NCBI GenBank assembly: GCA_963842515.1
Contig: CAWJGO010000002.1
Location: forward strand, 620,001 to 684,000
Reading direction: 5' to 3'
DNA from: CADEED01 sp963842515
GTDB lineage: Bacteria > Pseudomonadota > Gammaproteobacteria > Steroidobacterales > Steroidobacteraceae
DNA length: 64,000 bases
This document shows positions 8,376 to 17,222 of the stretch, in pieces. Position 1 is the first letter of the stretch. Every line of letters starts with the position of its first letter. The notes below the pieces were generated by a model. The model saw only the letters and a list, made by a program, of their open reading frames with translations, ran no database searches and was not told the origin of the DNA. A program made the translations under genes and the position numbers.

Positions 8376-9704
8376 TCAGCCCGGCATGCGCTTGATGATG
8401 GCGTCGCCGAAACCGGAGCAGGTCAGCAAGGTCGCCCCCGGAATCAGGCGCTGCAGGTCTTCCTCGACGTTGCGGCGAGCCGCGATGTCGCGCTTGGTGG
8501 CGCGGATGGCCTCGCGCAGGCGCGCGAGGTCGTAGGTCATTTCCTTGGCGGCGATGGTGTCGGCCACCCCCTGGATGATGAGCTCGGCGGCTTCCTTCCA
8601 GCCGATGTAACGCAGCATCATCTCCGCCGACAGGATCAGCGAGCCGGGATTGACGCGATTCTTGCCAGCGAATCCGGGCGCGGTTCCGTGCGTGGCCTCG
8701 AACACTGCCAGCCCGTCGCCGATGTTGCCGCCAGGAGCGATGCCGATGCCGCCGACCTGCGCCGCGAGCGCGTCGGAGATGTAATCGCCATTGAGATTGA
8801 GCGTGGCGATGACGTCGTAGTCTTCCGGCCGCAACAGCACCTGCTGCAGGAAGTTGTCGGCGATCACGTCCTTGACGACGATGTCCTTGCCGTTGACCGG
8901 GCTCTTGAACGACAGCCACGGTCCCGCGCCGATGGGCTTGGCGCCGTATTCCTCTTTCGCCAGTAGATAGCCCCACTGCATGAAGGCACCTTCGGTGTAC
9001 TTCATGATGTTGCCCTTGTGGACCAGCGACACCGAGACGCGATCGTTTTCGATGGCGTACTGGATGGCCTTGCGCACCAGGCGCTGGCTGCCCTCCTTCG
9101 ACACCGGCTTGATGCCGATACCCGAGCTCGCCGGAAAACGAATACCGCTCACCTTGAGTTCGGTCTGCAGGAAATGGATGAGCTTGTGAACTTCCTCCGA
9201 ACCGGTAGGCCACTCGATGCCGGCGTAGATGTCTTCGGTGTTCTCGCGGAAGACCACCATGTCGGTGAGTGAAGCGTCCGCCATGGGCGTCGAGACGCCG
9301 GGGAAATAGCGAATCGGGCGCACGCAGGCGTACAGGTCGAGATTCTGGCGTAGCGCCACGTTGAGCGAGCGCATGCCGCCGCCGACCGGCGTGCCCAGCG
9401 GACCTTTGATGCTGACCACGAACTCGCGCAGTGCAGTCAAAGTTTCCTCGGGGAAGCTGGTGCCGTAACGCTCCTGCGCCTTGTCACCCGCGAAAATTTC
9501 CACCCAGGCGATCTTGCGCTTGCCGCCGTAAGCCTTGGCCACCGCGGCGTTCACCACCTGCAACATCACCGGCGTGATGTCGATGCCGATGCCATCGCCT
9601 TCGACGAAAGCCAGGATCGGGTTATCCGGGACGTTGAGACTCGCGTCCGGGTTGATGGTGATGCGCTGCCCGTCTTTGGGAACCGTTATTTTTTCGTATT
9701 GCAT
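8376..9704 (-). CDS. icd: Isocitrate dehydrogenase (probably NADP-dependent)
   Basis: TCA-cycle enzyme converting isocitrate to 2-oxoglutarate and CO2. It has 442 residues from the ATG at 9704 (MQYEKITVPKDG). The substrate loop is RSLNVALRQ (112-120), with S113, the residue phosphorylated by AceK in E. coli. The numbering coincides with E. coli up to residue 396. Of the residues that set NADP preference in E. coli, V351, Y391 and R395 are kept, but K344/Y345 are G344/F345. About 24 extra residues (397-420, charged and helical) precede IPGATLLTC. The cofactor is therefore not certain. Confidence 0.93.
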   Translation of the reverse strand: MQYEKITVPKDGQRITINPDASLNVPDNPILAFVEGDGIGIDITPVMLQVVNAAVAKAYGGKRKIAWVEIFAGDKAQERYGTSFPEETLTALREFVVSIKGPLGTPVGGGMRSLNVALRQNLDLYACVRPIRYFPGVSTPMADASLTDMVVFRENTEDIYAGIEWPTGSEEVHKLIHFLQTELKVSGIRFPASSGIGIKPVSKEGSQRLVRKAIQYAIENDRVSVSLVHKGNIMKYTEGAFMQWGYLLAKEEYGAKPIGAGPWLSFKSPVNGKDIVVKDVIADNFLQQVLLRPEDYDVIATLNLNGDYISDALAAQVGGIGIAPGGNIGDGLAVFEATHGTAPGFAGKNRVNPGSLILSAEMMLRYIGWKEAAELIIQGVADTIAAKEMTYDLARLREAIRATKRDIAARRNVEEDLQRLIPGATLLTCSGFGDAIIKRMPG

Positions 9705-9721
9705 GCCCGGATCAAACGCAA

Positions 9722-11083
9722 TCAGCGTGCCGGGCCCGGTCCATGCCGGCCGATCAGCATCGCCATCTCGAGCGCTTGCTCGTAGTTGAGGCGCGGGTCG
9801 ACCGTGGACTTGTAGGCACGCGCGAGATCCGCATCCGTGAGTCCGCGAGCGCCACCGGTGCACTCGGTGACATCTTCGCCCGTGAGCTCGATGTGTACTC
9901 CACCGAGGAACGAGCCATTGGCTTCGTGCACCTGGAACGACAGCTCGAGCTCCTTGAGGATGTTCTCGAAGCGGCGAGTCTTGAGCCCTCCCGAGCTCGT
10001 CTCGGTGTTGCCGTGCATCGGGTCGCAGACCCACAGGACTTGTTGGCCGGTCTCGCGTACCGCCTTGATCATCTGCGGCAGTCCCTTCTCGACATCCTTC
10101 GCGCCGAAGCGATGGATGATGGTGAGGCGTCCCGGCGTGTTCTGCGGATTGAGCGTGGTAACCAGGCCCTGCAGCCACTCGGTGGTCATCGCCGGACCGA
10201 TCTTGACGCCCATCGGGTTGGCGATGCCGCGGAAAAATTCCACGTGCGCGCCATCGAGCGCGGCGGTGCGCATGCCGATCCATGGCATGTGCGTGCCGAG
10301 GTTGTACCAGCGCTTCTGGCGCTCGATGTAACGCGTTTGCGCCTGCTCGTAGGGCATGAGCAGCCCTTCGTGAGCCGCGAAGAAATCGACCGCGGTCACT
10401 TCGTGCGGCGCGCGGCCGCCGCTGACGCGCTCGAAGAAGTCCAGCGAGTCGCCGATTGAATCGACGATCTTCTGGTACTGCTCGATCAGCGGCGAATGTT
10501 TCATGAACCCGAGGTCCCAGTATCTCGGGTGATGCAGATCGGCGAATCCGCCGTCGCACAGTGCGCGCACAAAATTGAGCGTGAGCGCGGCACGTTCGTA
10601 CCCGCGCAGCAGCAGAGTGGGATCTGGCTCGCGTGCGGCCGCCGTGAATTCGGAACGATTCACGAGATCGCCGCGGAACGCCGGCAGCGTCACTCCATTG
10701 CGCGTCTCGGTGTCCGCCGATCGCGGCTTGGCGTATTGGCCGGCCATGCGGCCGACGCGAATGATGGGCTTCTTGAGACCGTGCAGCAGCACGAGGCTCA
10801 TCTGCAGGAGGATCTTGAGCTTCTTGGCGATCTTGTCCGACTCGCATTCCTCGAAGGTTTCGGCGCAGTCGCCACCCATGAGCAGGAACTTGCGGCCGAT
10901 CTGCGCCTCGGCGAGACGCTCGCGCAATTGTTCGATCTCCCAGGACACTACCAGCGGCGGCAGTCGTGACAGTGATGCCACGGCGGTTTCGAGCGCCGCC
11001 AGGTCGTTGTAACGCGGCTGTTGAGCGGCGGTGCGGGAGGTCCAGCTTGCTGGATGCCAGGAGGCAATGTCGGTGGTACGCAT
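9722..11083 (-). CDS. Class II 3-deoxy-7-phosphoheptulonate (DAHP) synthase
   Basis: First enzyme of the shikimate pathway, condensing phosphoenolpyruvate and erythrose 4-phosphate. The 453 residues match the plant/mycobacterial class II type rather than the E. coli AroFGH type. Seen: GGDCAE (70-75) with the metal-ligand cysteine, RVGRMAGQYAKPRS (about 109-122), NPMGVKIGP, IHRFGAKDVEKGLP and DPMHGNT. A -10-like TAGAAT lies 10 nt before the start. icd follows after 17 bp, so they may share a transcript. Feedback inhibition type cannot be told. Confidence 0.95.
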   Translation of the reverse strand: MRTTDIASWHPASWTSRTAAQQPRYNDLAALETAVASLSRLPPLVVSWEIEQLRERLAEAQIGRKFLLMGGDCAETFEECESDKIAKKLKILLQMSLVLLHGLKKPIIRVGRMAGQYAKPRSADTETRNGVTLPAFRGDLVNRSEFTAAAREPDPTLLLRGYERAALTLNFVRALCDGGFADLHHPRYWDLGFMKHSPLIEQYQKIVDSIGDSLDFFERVSGGRAPHEVTAVDFFAAHEGLLMPYEQAQTRYIERQKRWYNLGTHMPWIGMRTAALDGAHVEFFRGIANPMGVKIGPAMTTEWLQGLVTTLNPQNTPGRLTIIHRFGAKDVEKGLPQMIKAVRETGQQVLWVCDPMHGNTETSSGGLKTRRFENILKELELSFQVHEANGSFLGGVHIELTGEDVTECTGGARGLTDADLARAYKSTVDPRLNYEQALEMAMLIGRHGPGPAR

Positions 11084-11140
11084 GGTGGGAAGTATTCTAA
11101 TTCAGCAGGTTACGGCACACTACCGCCAATAGAGGTATTC

Positions 11141-12358
11141 ATGCACAAAGTTCTAATTCTGGGAGCCGGAAAGATCGGCGCCCTCATCAGTGGATTGCTG
11201 GCGGAGTCGGGGGATTATGACGTCACGCTCGGTGACGTCGATGCGGCGGCCGCCGGGGCCGTGGTGAAAGCTCACGGTTCTCGCGCCTTGCGGGCCGTGG
11301 CTCTTGACGCCAGCGACACCAAGGCGCTCGAAAACCACTTCGCCATGAACAAGCCCCAGGCCGTCATCTCCAGCCTGCCCTATTACTGCAATCCGGCCGT
11401 GGCCAGGGCGGCCCGCAAAGGGAACGCGCACTATTTCGATCTCACCGAAGACGTGGCGGTCACCCAGGGAGTGCGCCGCACCGCGCGTGGCGCATCGAAG
11501 GCCTTCGTGCCCCAATGTGGTCTCGCGCCCGGCTTCATCAGCATCGCGGCCAATGAGCTCACCAAGCATTTCGATGAGCTGCGGTCGATCAAGCTGCGCG
11601 TCGGCGCCCTGCCGCAACATCCTAACAATGTCCTCAAATATTCCCTGACCTGGTCCACCGAAGGCCTCATCAACGAATACGGCAATGCCTGCCAGGCCGT
11701 GGTCGACGGCAAGCTCGTCGATGCCGCGCCACTCGAGGGTCTCGAGGAAATCGAGATCGACGGCACGCTCTATGAGGCGTTCAACACCTCCGGTGGTTTG
11801 GGATCGCTGGCCGAGTCGCACGGCAGCCAGTGCGAGCAGATCAACTACAAGACCATGCGATATCCCGGGCACTGCGCGCAGATGCGGCTGCTCATGAACG
11901 ACCTGAAGCTCAACTCCGATCGCGCCACGTTGAAGCGCGTGCTCGAACACGCCGTGCCGCAGACCCTGCAGGATGTCGTCATCGTGTACGCGGCCGTCGC
12001 GGGCAAGCAGGACGGCGAATTGCGCGAAGAAAATTACGTCAACAAGATCTATCCGCAGGTCATCGCCGGCCGGCTGTGGTCGGCGATCCAGGTCACCACC
12101 GCCGCGGGCATCACCGCGGTCGTCGACCTCGTCATGGCGAGCCCGCGCAAATATCAGGGCTTCATCGCCCAGGAACAGTTCGACCTTCCCGAGATTCTCG
12201 CCAATCGCTTCGGCCAGTATTACGCGCCCGGCGGCACCAAGGATGTGTCGTCGACGATCGTCGTCTCGGGCCAGGCCGGACATCAGCGCAGGCGCACGAA
12301 AAGTCCTGGAAAGGCCGGCACGGCCAAGGCCAAACCCTCGGCGAGACGCAAAAAATGA
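11141..12358 (+). CDS. Saccharopine dehydrogenase-family oxidoreductase (probable lysine catabolism)
   Basis: NAD(P)-binding enzyme of 405 residues. It starts at the ATG at 11141 behind AGAGGT; an upstream in-frame extension has no family features. Seen: Rossmann motif GAGKIG (8-13), an acidic GDVD at the end of beta-2 that favours NAD, and the saccharopine dehydrogenase fold with conserved GLAPGF. Coupled by ATGA overlap to an ALDH7 gene, which oxidises aminoadipate semialdehyde. This suggests it forms that semialdehyde, either from saccharopine or, as in lysine 6-dehydrogenases of the same fold, directly from lysine. The tail is basic (KSPGKAGTAKAKPSARRKK). Confidence 0.8.
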   Translation: MHKVLILGAGKIGALISGLLAESGDYDVTLGDVDAAAAGAVVKAHGSRALRAVALDASDTKALENHFAMNKPQAVISSLPYYCNPAVARAARKGNAHYFDLTEDVAVTQGVRRTARGASKAFVPQCGLAPGFISIAANELTKHFDELRSIKLRVGALPQHPNNVLKYSLTWSTEGLINEYGNACQAVVDGKLVDAAPLEGLEEIEIDGTLYEAFNTSGGLGSLAESHGSQCEQINYKTMRYPGHCAQMRLLMNDLKLNSDRATLKRVLEHAVPQTLQDVVIVYAAVAGKQDGELREENYVNKIYPQVIAGRLWSAIQVTTAAGITAVVDLVMASPRKYQGFIAQEQFDLPEILANRFGQYYAPGGTKDVSSTIVVSGQAGHQRRRTKSPGKAGTAKAKPSARRKK

Positions 12359-13920
12359 GCGCCGCAGCCGTGAAGGTCAACGTGGATGTCGCCGGCATCC
12401 TCAAACGCCTGGGAATCGATTCGATCAATTCCGGCGCTTGGTCGGGCAGCCTCGGCTGGTCCAAGGACATCGCCGGCAACGCGATCACCTCGACGAATCC
12501 CGCGACCGGCGAGGCGCTCGCGCAAGTGCGTGGCGTCACCGTCACCGACTACGAAGCGGTCATGCGCAGCAGTGTCGAAGCCGCCGCCGCCTGGCGTCTC
12601 ATTCCAGCGCCGCGCCGCGGCGAGGCGGTCCGGTTGTTAGGCGATGCGCTGCGCGCCGCCAAGGAAGATCTCGGTGCGCTGGTGACGCTGGAGAACGGCA
12701 AGATCAGGGCCGAAGGTCTCGGGGAAGTGCAGGAGATGATCGACATCGCCGATTTCGCCGTCGGCCAGTCGCGCATGCTGTACGGCTCCACCATGCATTC
12801 GGAGCGCCCACAGCACCGCATGTACGAGCAGTGGCATCCGCTCGGCGTCGTGGGAATCATCTCGGCGTTCAATTTCCCCGTGGCCGTGTGGGCGTGGAAT
12901 GCCTTCCTCGCCGCCATCTGCGGCAATGCATCGGTGTGGAAGCCTTCTCCCAAAACGCCACTCACGGCGATCGCCGTCCAGAACATCTGCAACAAGGTGA
13001 TGCGCGATCACAAGCTTCCGCCCATCTTCCAGCTGTTCATCGACGCGGGCATCGAGCTCGCCACCCGTTTCGTCGACGATCGGCGCGTCGCGCTGGTGTC
13101 GTTCACGGGGTCGACCGCCGTCGGTCGCAGTGTGGCCGAGCGCGTCGCGCGCCGGCTCGGCAAGTGCCTGCTCGAGCTCGGCGGCAATAACGCCATCATC
13201 GTCGACGAATTCGCCGACCTGAAACTCGCGGTGCCGGCCATCGTGTTCGGTGCCGTTGGAACTGCGGGACAACGCTGTACGACGACCAGAAGAGTCCTGG
13301 TCCATCGCTCGCGCATCGAGGAACTCGGGAAACGGCTCGCGCATGCTTACACGCAGGTGCGCATCGGCAATCCGATCGACCCGGCGACGCTCATGGGGCC
13401 GCTCATCGACAAAGGCGCGGTCGAGCGCTACTCGCAAGCCATCGCGCAGGCGAAAGCCGCCGGCGGCAAAGTGATCACCGGCGAGAAAGTCATCGAGAGC
13501 AAGGGTAATTTCGTCGCTCCCACGATCATTCTGGCCGAGAACGACTGGCCCATCGTGCAGCACGAAACCTTCGCTCCCGTGATGTATCTCATTCCATTCG
13601 ATTCACTCGATGAAGCCATCGGCATGCAGAACGCATCCGCGCACGGCCTCTCTTCCGCCATATTCACCGACCGGCTGCAGCACGCTGAAGCGTTCCTGTC
13701 GGCCGCGGGCAGCGATTGCGGCATCGCCAACGTGAACATCGGCACTTCCGGCGCCGAGATCGGCGGCGCGTTCGGCGGCGAGAAGGACACTGGCGGTGGG
13801 CGTGAGTCCGGCTCGGATTCCTGGAAGGCCTACATGCGGCGCCAGACGAACACGATCAACTGGAGCCGCGAGCTGCCCTTGGCCCAGGGCATTACCTTCG
13901 AGATCAAGGAAGGCCCATAA
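12355..13920 (+). CDS. Aldehyde dehydrogenase, ALDH7 type (aminoadipate semialdehyde dehydrogenase)
   Basis: NAD-dependent dehydrogenase of 521 residues, like antiquitin. Seen: catalytic C308 in TAGQRCTTTRR, general base E274 in LLELGGNNA, and cofactor loop FTGSTAVGR. The AGQRCTTTRR form is characteristic of the ALDH7 family. Starts at an ATG overlapping the stop of the saccharopine dehydrogenase-like gene. Together they would convert lysine-derived material to 2-aminoadipate. The long frame upstream of 12355 is a shadow of the first gene. Confidence 0.88.
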   Translation: MSAAAVKVNVDVAGILKRLGIDSINSGAWSGSLGWSKDIAGNAITSTNPATGEALAQVRGVTVTDYEAVMRSSVEAAAAWRLIPAPRRGEAVRLLGDALRAAKEDLGALVTLENGKIRAEGLGEVQEMIDIADFAVGQSRMLYGSTMHSERPQHRMYEQWHPLGVVGIISAFNFPVAVWAWNAFLAAICGNASVWKPSPKTPLTAIAVQNICNKVMRDHKLPPIFQLFIDAGIELATRFVDDRRVALVSFTGSTAVGRSVAERVARRLGKCLLELGGNNAIIVDEFADLKLAVPAIVFGAVGTAGQRCTTTRRVLVHRSRIEELGKRLAHAYTQVRIGNPIDPATLMGPLIDKGAVERYSQAIAQAKAAGGKVITGEKVIESKGNFVAPTIILAENDWPIVQHETFAPVMYLIPFDSLDEAIGMQNASAHGLSSAIFTDRLQHAEAFLSAAGSDCGIANVNIGTSGAEIGGAFGGEKDTGGGRESGSDSWKAYMRRQTNTINWSRELPLAQGITFEIKEGP

Positions 13921-13930
13921 ATTGGGACGC

Positions 13931-13954
13931 TCCCCATTTCCTGGCAGATGGGGA
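13931..13954. terminator. Hairpin between convergent genes, related to the GGGGAC palindrome
   Basis: Stem TCCCCAT/ATGGGGA with a 10-nt loop in the 73-bp gap between the converging ALDH and histidine-kinase genes. No T-run follows, so termination is only suggested by position. The flank 13921-13939 (ATTGGGACGCTCCCCATTT) resembles the palindromes at 38906 and 38957. Confidence 0.35.
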
Positions 13955-13993
13955 CGCGCCTCGGCTCGTCGAACGCCGGCCCGATCGCAAGCC

Positions 13994-15364
13994 CTAGGCA
14001 AATCCGCCCCTGCCAGGCAGGCGCAGCACGAATCGGGCGCCGCCAAGCTTCGCGCTTTCGATACGCATGTCACCGCCATAGAGCGCCACGGTGTCATGCA
14101 CCATGGCCAGGCCGAGTCCGTGCCCCGGCGTCGCCTCATCGACGCGACCGCCACGCTGCAAAACCTTGGCGCGATCGGCCGCCGCGATCCCCGGACCGTC
14201 ATCTTCGATCAGCAGGCGCAGTGCCGCGCGCGAATCAGCGGCCGGATCGAAGTTCACCTCGATGCGCACGCGCGATGTCGCCCATTTGCAGGCGTTGTCC
14301 AGCAGGTTGCCTAACAACTCGGTCAGATCGGCGCGATCGCCGATGAATTGCGCCTCCGGCGCGACTGCGGTCTCGAACAGCAGATCCTTGTTGCCATACA
14401 CCTTGATCAGCGCGCCCCGCAGCTCCGCCACCAGTGGCGCGACATCCACCGGCGCCTGCCCCAACAACACGCCGCCGCTCGCCGCGGCGCGTTTCATCTG
14501 GTGTTCGATGATGCCGCTCATGCGGTCGATCTCGGCGTTGAGCGCGTCCTTGCCGGCGCCGCCGGCGCCGAGCATCTGCCGCATGACGGCCAGCGGCGTT
14601 TTCAGGCTGTGCGCCAGATTGCCGAGCGTGTCGCGGTAACGCTGGATGCGCGTGCGCTCACCGTCGAGCAGTGCATTCAGATTGCTGGTGACCACCGTTA
14701 GCTCGCTCGGCCATTGGTCGCCGAGCCGCTGCCGCCCGCCCGCCTCGATTTCCTTGATCTCGCGCTCGAGCCGGCGGACAGGCTGCGACAACCAGCGCAG
14801 CAGCAGCGCCAGCGTCGCGACGAACAGCAAGGCGATTCCCGCGAACCAGCCAATCAACTGGTGTCGAAAGCTCGCGACCTGCTGCAGGTACGCTTCGAGG
14901 TTCGAGGCCACGCTGAAGGTGAAGCGCGCGGGCTGGCCGTGAAGGTCAGGCCAGACGATGCCGCGGCTCGCGACCGCGAGTCGTATCGGCGTGCCGGCGA
15001 TCTGGGTGAAAAGGAATTGCCGCTCGCCGCCTTCGAGTGGCGGGCCGAACTGCACCGACGTGCCGATCGTCGACTGCGAACGCCAGATCGTCTCACCGCT
15101 CGCCGAGCGTATCTCCGCATACAGCCCGGAGCCCGGCGTCTGGAAACGCGTGTCGAGCAGCGCCGTCGGCGTCACCGATTCCGGCCCGTCCGGATCCGCT
15201 GCCGCGATCAGGGCGACCATCTGCGCGTCCAGCACTTCGCGCAACGACCGTTCCGCGGCCTGCCGGAACAACATGTCGAGCAGGAACACCGTGAGGCTGA
15301 AGAACACCACGAGCACGCCGAACACCGACAGCATGAGGCGGCGTCTGAGTGATGGCGCGGACAC
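13994..15364 (-). CDS. Sensor histidine kinase, PhoQ-like
   Basis: Inner-membrane kinase of 456 residues with a GTG start (MSAPSLRRRLMLS). Two transmembrane helices (about 10-32 and 168-190) flank a periplasmic sensor of about 135 residues. A HAMP-like segment, the H-box NLAHSLKTPL with H252, NLLDNACKWA, DDGPGI and GHGLGLAMV follow. The H-box form and the partner are like PhoQ/PhoP. It is third in the operon PepSY-regulator-kinase. The sensed signal cannot be inferred; the periplasmic part is not conspicuously acidic as in enteric PhoQ. Confidence 0.9.
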   Translation of the reverse strand: MSAPSLRRRLMLSVFGVLVVFFSLTVFLLDMLFRQAAERSLREVLDAQMVALIAAADPDGPESVTPTALLDTRFQTPGSGLYAEIRSASGETIWRSQSTIGTSVQFGPPLEGGERQFLFTQIAGTPIRLAVASRGIVWPDLHGQPARFTFSVASNLEAYLQQVASFRHQLIGWFAGIALLFVATLALLLRWLSQPVRRLEREIKEIEAGGRQRLGDQWPSELTVVTSNLNALLDGERTRIQRYRDTLGNLAHSLKTPLAVMRQMLGAGGAGKDALNAEIDRMSGIIEHQMKRAAASGGVLLGQAPVDVAPLVAELRGALIKVYGNKDLLFETAVAPEAQFIGDRADLTELLGNLLDNACKWATSRVRIEVNFDPAADSRAALRLLIEDDGPGIAAADRAKVLQRGGRVDEATPGHGLGLAMVHDTVALYGGDMRIESAKLGGARFVLRLPGRGGFA

Positions 15365-15385
15365 CCCGGTGGTTTCCGGGTCTAA

Positions 15386-16072
15386 CTACGAGCCGCTGTT
15401 GCGCGCGATGGCGAAGCGGTATCCGCGTCCGCGCAGCGTTTCGATGGGATGCAGTGTCTCGTCGGGGTCGAGCTTGCGCCGCAGGCGCCCGATGAACACT
15501 TCGATGACATTGCTGTCGCGCTCGAAGTCCTGGTCGTACAGTCGTTCGGTGAGTTCGGTCTTGGAAATCACGTCGCCGGCCCGCAGCATCATGTGCTCGA
15601 GAATCCGGTACTCGAAGGTGGTGAGCTCGATGGGCGTGGCGTTGAGCGTGACGGCCTGAGCCCGCGTGTCGAGGCGGATCGGACCGCATTCGAGCACGGG
15701 CGAAGCCCAGCCGCCCGCGCGGCGCAGCAGCGCCTGCATGCGCGCCAGCACTTCCTCGAAATGGTAGGGCTTGGCCACATAGTCATCGGCGCCCGCCTGC
15801 AGACCCTCGACCTTGTCCTGCCAACGGTCGCGCGCGGTGAGGATCAGGATCGGAAACGTCTTGCCGGCCTTGCGCAGGCTGCGAATGAGATCGAGACCGG
15901 AAAGTTTCGGAAGTCCCAGGTCGATGACGGCGATGTCGAGCGGATATTCCTTGCCGGCGAACAGCCCCTCGTCGCCGTCGGCGGCGACGTCGACCGTGAA
16001 GCCTTGTTTGGCCAACTGGTCCCGCAAGCCTTCACGCAAAGTGTCTTCGTCCTCGACGACCAGTGCACGCAT
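15386..16072 (-). CDS. Response regulator, OmpR/PhoP family
   Basis: DNA-binding regulator of 228 residues. The receiver domain has an acidic pocket (E7/D8/E9), phospho-acceptor D51 (VIDLGLP), T in LILTARD and K in VAKPYHF. The C-terminal winged helix has the typical LTTFEYRILEHMM and VIEVFIGRLRRKLD. It lies between the PepSY gene (4 bp) and the kinase gene (21 bp), so all three are likely co-expressed. Confidence 0.94.
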   Translation of the reverse strand: MRALVVEDEDTLREGLRDQLAKQGFTVDVAADGDEGLFAGKEYPLDIAVIDLGLPKLSGLDLIRSLRKAGKTFPILILTARDRWQDKVEGLQAGADDYVAKPYHFEEVLARMQALLRRAGGWASPVLECGPIRLDTRAQAVTLNATPIELTTFEYRILEHMMLRAGDVISKTELTERLYDQDFERDSNVIEVFIGRLRRKLDPDETLHPIETLRGRGYRFAIARNSGS

Positions 16073-16076
16073 GCGG

Positions 16077-16397
16077 TCAGCGCATCCTTCCGGTGGCGGC
16101 GTCGATGCGCACGGTGACTACGCGCCCGTCTTCGGACAACAACTTGAGAACGTAGACCTTGCGGCCGTCTTCATCCTGGACTTCGGTGCGTACCACACGC
16201 GCGCGGTACTGGGCCTCGGCGCGGCGCACTGCCTCATCGAGCGAAATCCCGTCGCGCAGTATCACGGCCACGCGCGCCCGATCTTCAGCGCCCGCGCCAC
16301 TGACTACCGGTCCCGGCATGCTGTGCGCCTGCGTGAACGGGGCGAACGCCGCGGCAAACAAGGTGAGGGGCAATATCCCCTGGCGGAGCTTCTTCAT
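16077..16397 (-). CDS. Secreted PepSY-domain protein
   Basis: 106 residues from the ATG at 16397. A signal peptide (MKKLRQGILPLTLFAAAFA, cleavage near AHS) precedes one PepSY domain (about 40-105; ISLDEAVRRAEAQYRARVV then VYVLKLLSEDGRVVTVRID). PepSY domains are small periplasmic domains often found beside PhoPQ-type systems. A -10-like TAGACT lies 10 nt upstream of the start. First gene of the PepSY-regulator-kinase operon. A periplasmic accessory of the kinase is plausible, but is inference. Confidence 0.85.
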   Translation of the reverse strand: MKKLRQGILPLTLFAAAFAPFTQAHSMPGPVVSGAGAEDRARVAVILRDGISLDEAVRRAEAQYRARVVRTEVQDEDGRKVYVLKLLSEDGRVVTVRIDAATGRMR

Positions 16398-16474
16398 GAC
16401 GGGGGCAAGTCTAGCGGAAAAGGCGGTGTGGGCCGCATATGCCACCCACACCGCCATGCCAAACAACTCGTTCA

Positions 16475-17134
16475 CTACTCCGCCGGCCTGACGTCGACGC
16501 GCACACGGATGCGGTCGCCGGGGCGATAGGGCAGCTCGGTCACCTGGCGGCGGCCGTTGTACATATAGGTCACGCGGTAACCATCGGTACGCTCTTCCCA
16601 CTGATCGTGGTAACGCGTCTCGCAACGCTGCACCGTGTATTCGCGCGGTGGCACGGCTGCGTATCCACCACGGCGCTCAGCCTGCTTTGAACCGATGGCC
16701 GCGCCAACGACAGCTCCCGCCGCGGTGGCCGCGTCGCGGCCTCTGCCGTTACCGATCTGATGGCCAATGACGGCACCGATCACGCCGCCGAGGATTGCGC
16801 CACCCGCGGAGGTGCGTGGCAGGGGGCCATTGCCGTAGCCGCGCTCGTCATATCGAGTCTCGTCCCAGCATTCGCGCTGCGGCGAGCTCACTCGCACTCG
16901 CGTGACCAGTGGCTGCACGTCGACGACACGCGCGTAGTCATACTCGGCGCCCTCACGATCGTCATACCGGCGGTCGTACCGGGGGTCGTTGCGCCCGTCG
17001 TACCGATCCTGCTCGTAACGATCGTCATTGGGGCGATTCGGGTTGTACGGATCCTGGGCAAACGCACCGGCGCTCGCGAACGTGACCGCCGCGGCCACCA
17101 CACCCACCGCAAATTTCGTGCTGCTGATCGACAT
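16475..17134 (-). CDS. Glycine-zipper 2TM-domain surface protein
   Basis: 219 residues from the ATG at 17134 behind GGAGG. A signal peptide ends at AFAQ; then comes a low-complexity stretch rich in Asp, Arg and Tyr (about 28-62). The glycine-zipper domain GGAILGGVIGAVIG...GAVVGAAIG at about 115-150 is related to the Rickettsia 17-kDa antigen/OmpA-anchor family. The C-terminal domain has paired cysteines (ECWDE, QRCET). Probably outer-membrane associated. The function is unknown. Confidence 0.85.
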   Translation of the reverse strand: MSISSTKFAVGVVAAAVTFASAGAFAQDPYNPNRPNDDRYEQDRYDGRNDPRYDRRYDDREGAEYDYARVVDVQPLVTRVRVSSPQRECWDETRYDERGYGNGPLPRTSAGGAILGGVIGAVIGHQIGNGRGRDAATAAGAVVGAAIGSKQAERRGGYAAVPPREYTVQRCETRYHDQWEERTDGYRVTYMYNGRRQVTELPYRPGDRIRVRVDVRPAE

Positions 17135-17222
17135 ATAGCCTCCGTCGTTCGCTCGAGGCCCGTAACCCGTAGTTGCGGGGTGCCCGACCGTGGCGCCAAT
17201 GTACGCAGGGGTCGATGAATCC

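Noticed and set aside
8359..9213. N-terminal extension of the uracil-DNA glycosylase frame, suggesting a fusion with icd
   Set aside because: The extension is icd read in another frame; the glycosylase begins with its cysteine motif right after the ATG at 8358.
11830..12354. N-terminal extension of the ALDH7 reading frame
   Set aside because: It overlaps the coding frame of the saccharopine dehydrogenase-like gene and has no ALDH sequence; the ATG at 12355 fits family length.
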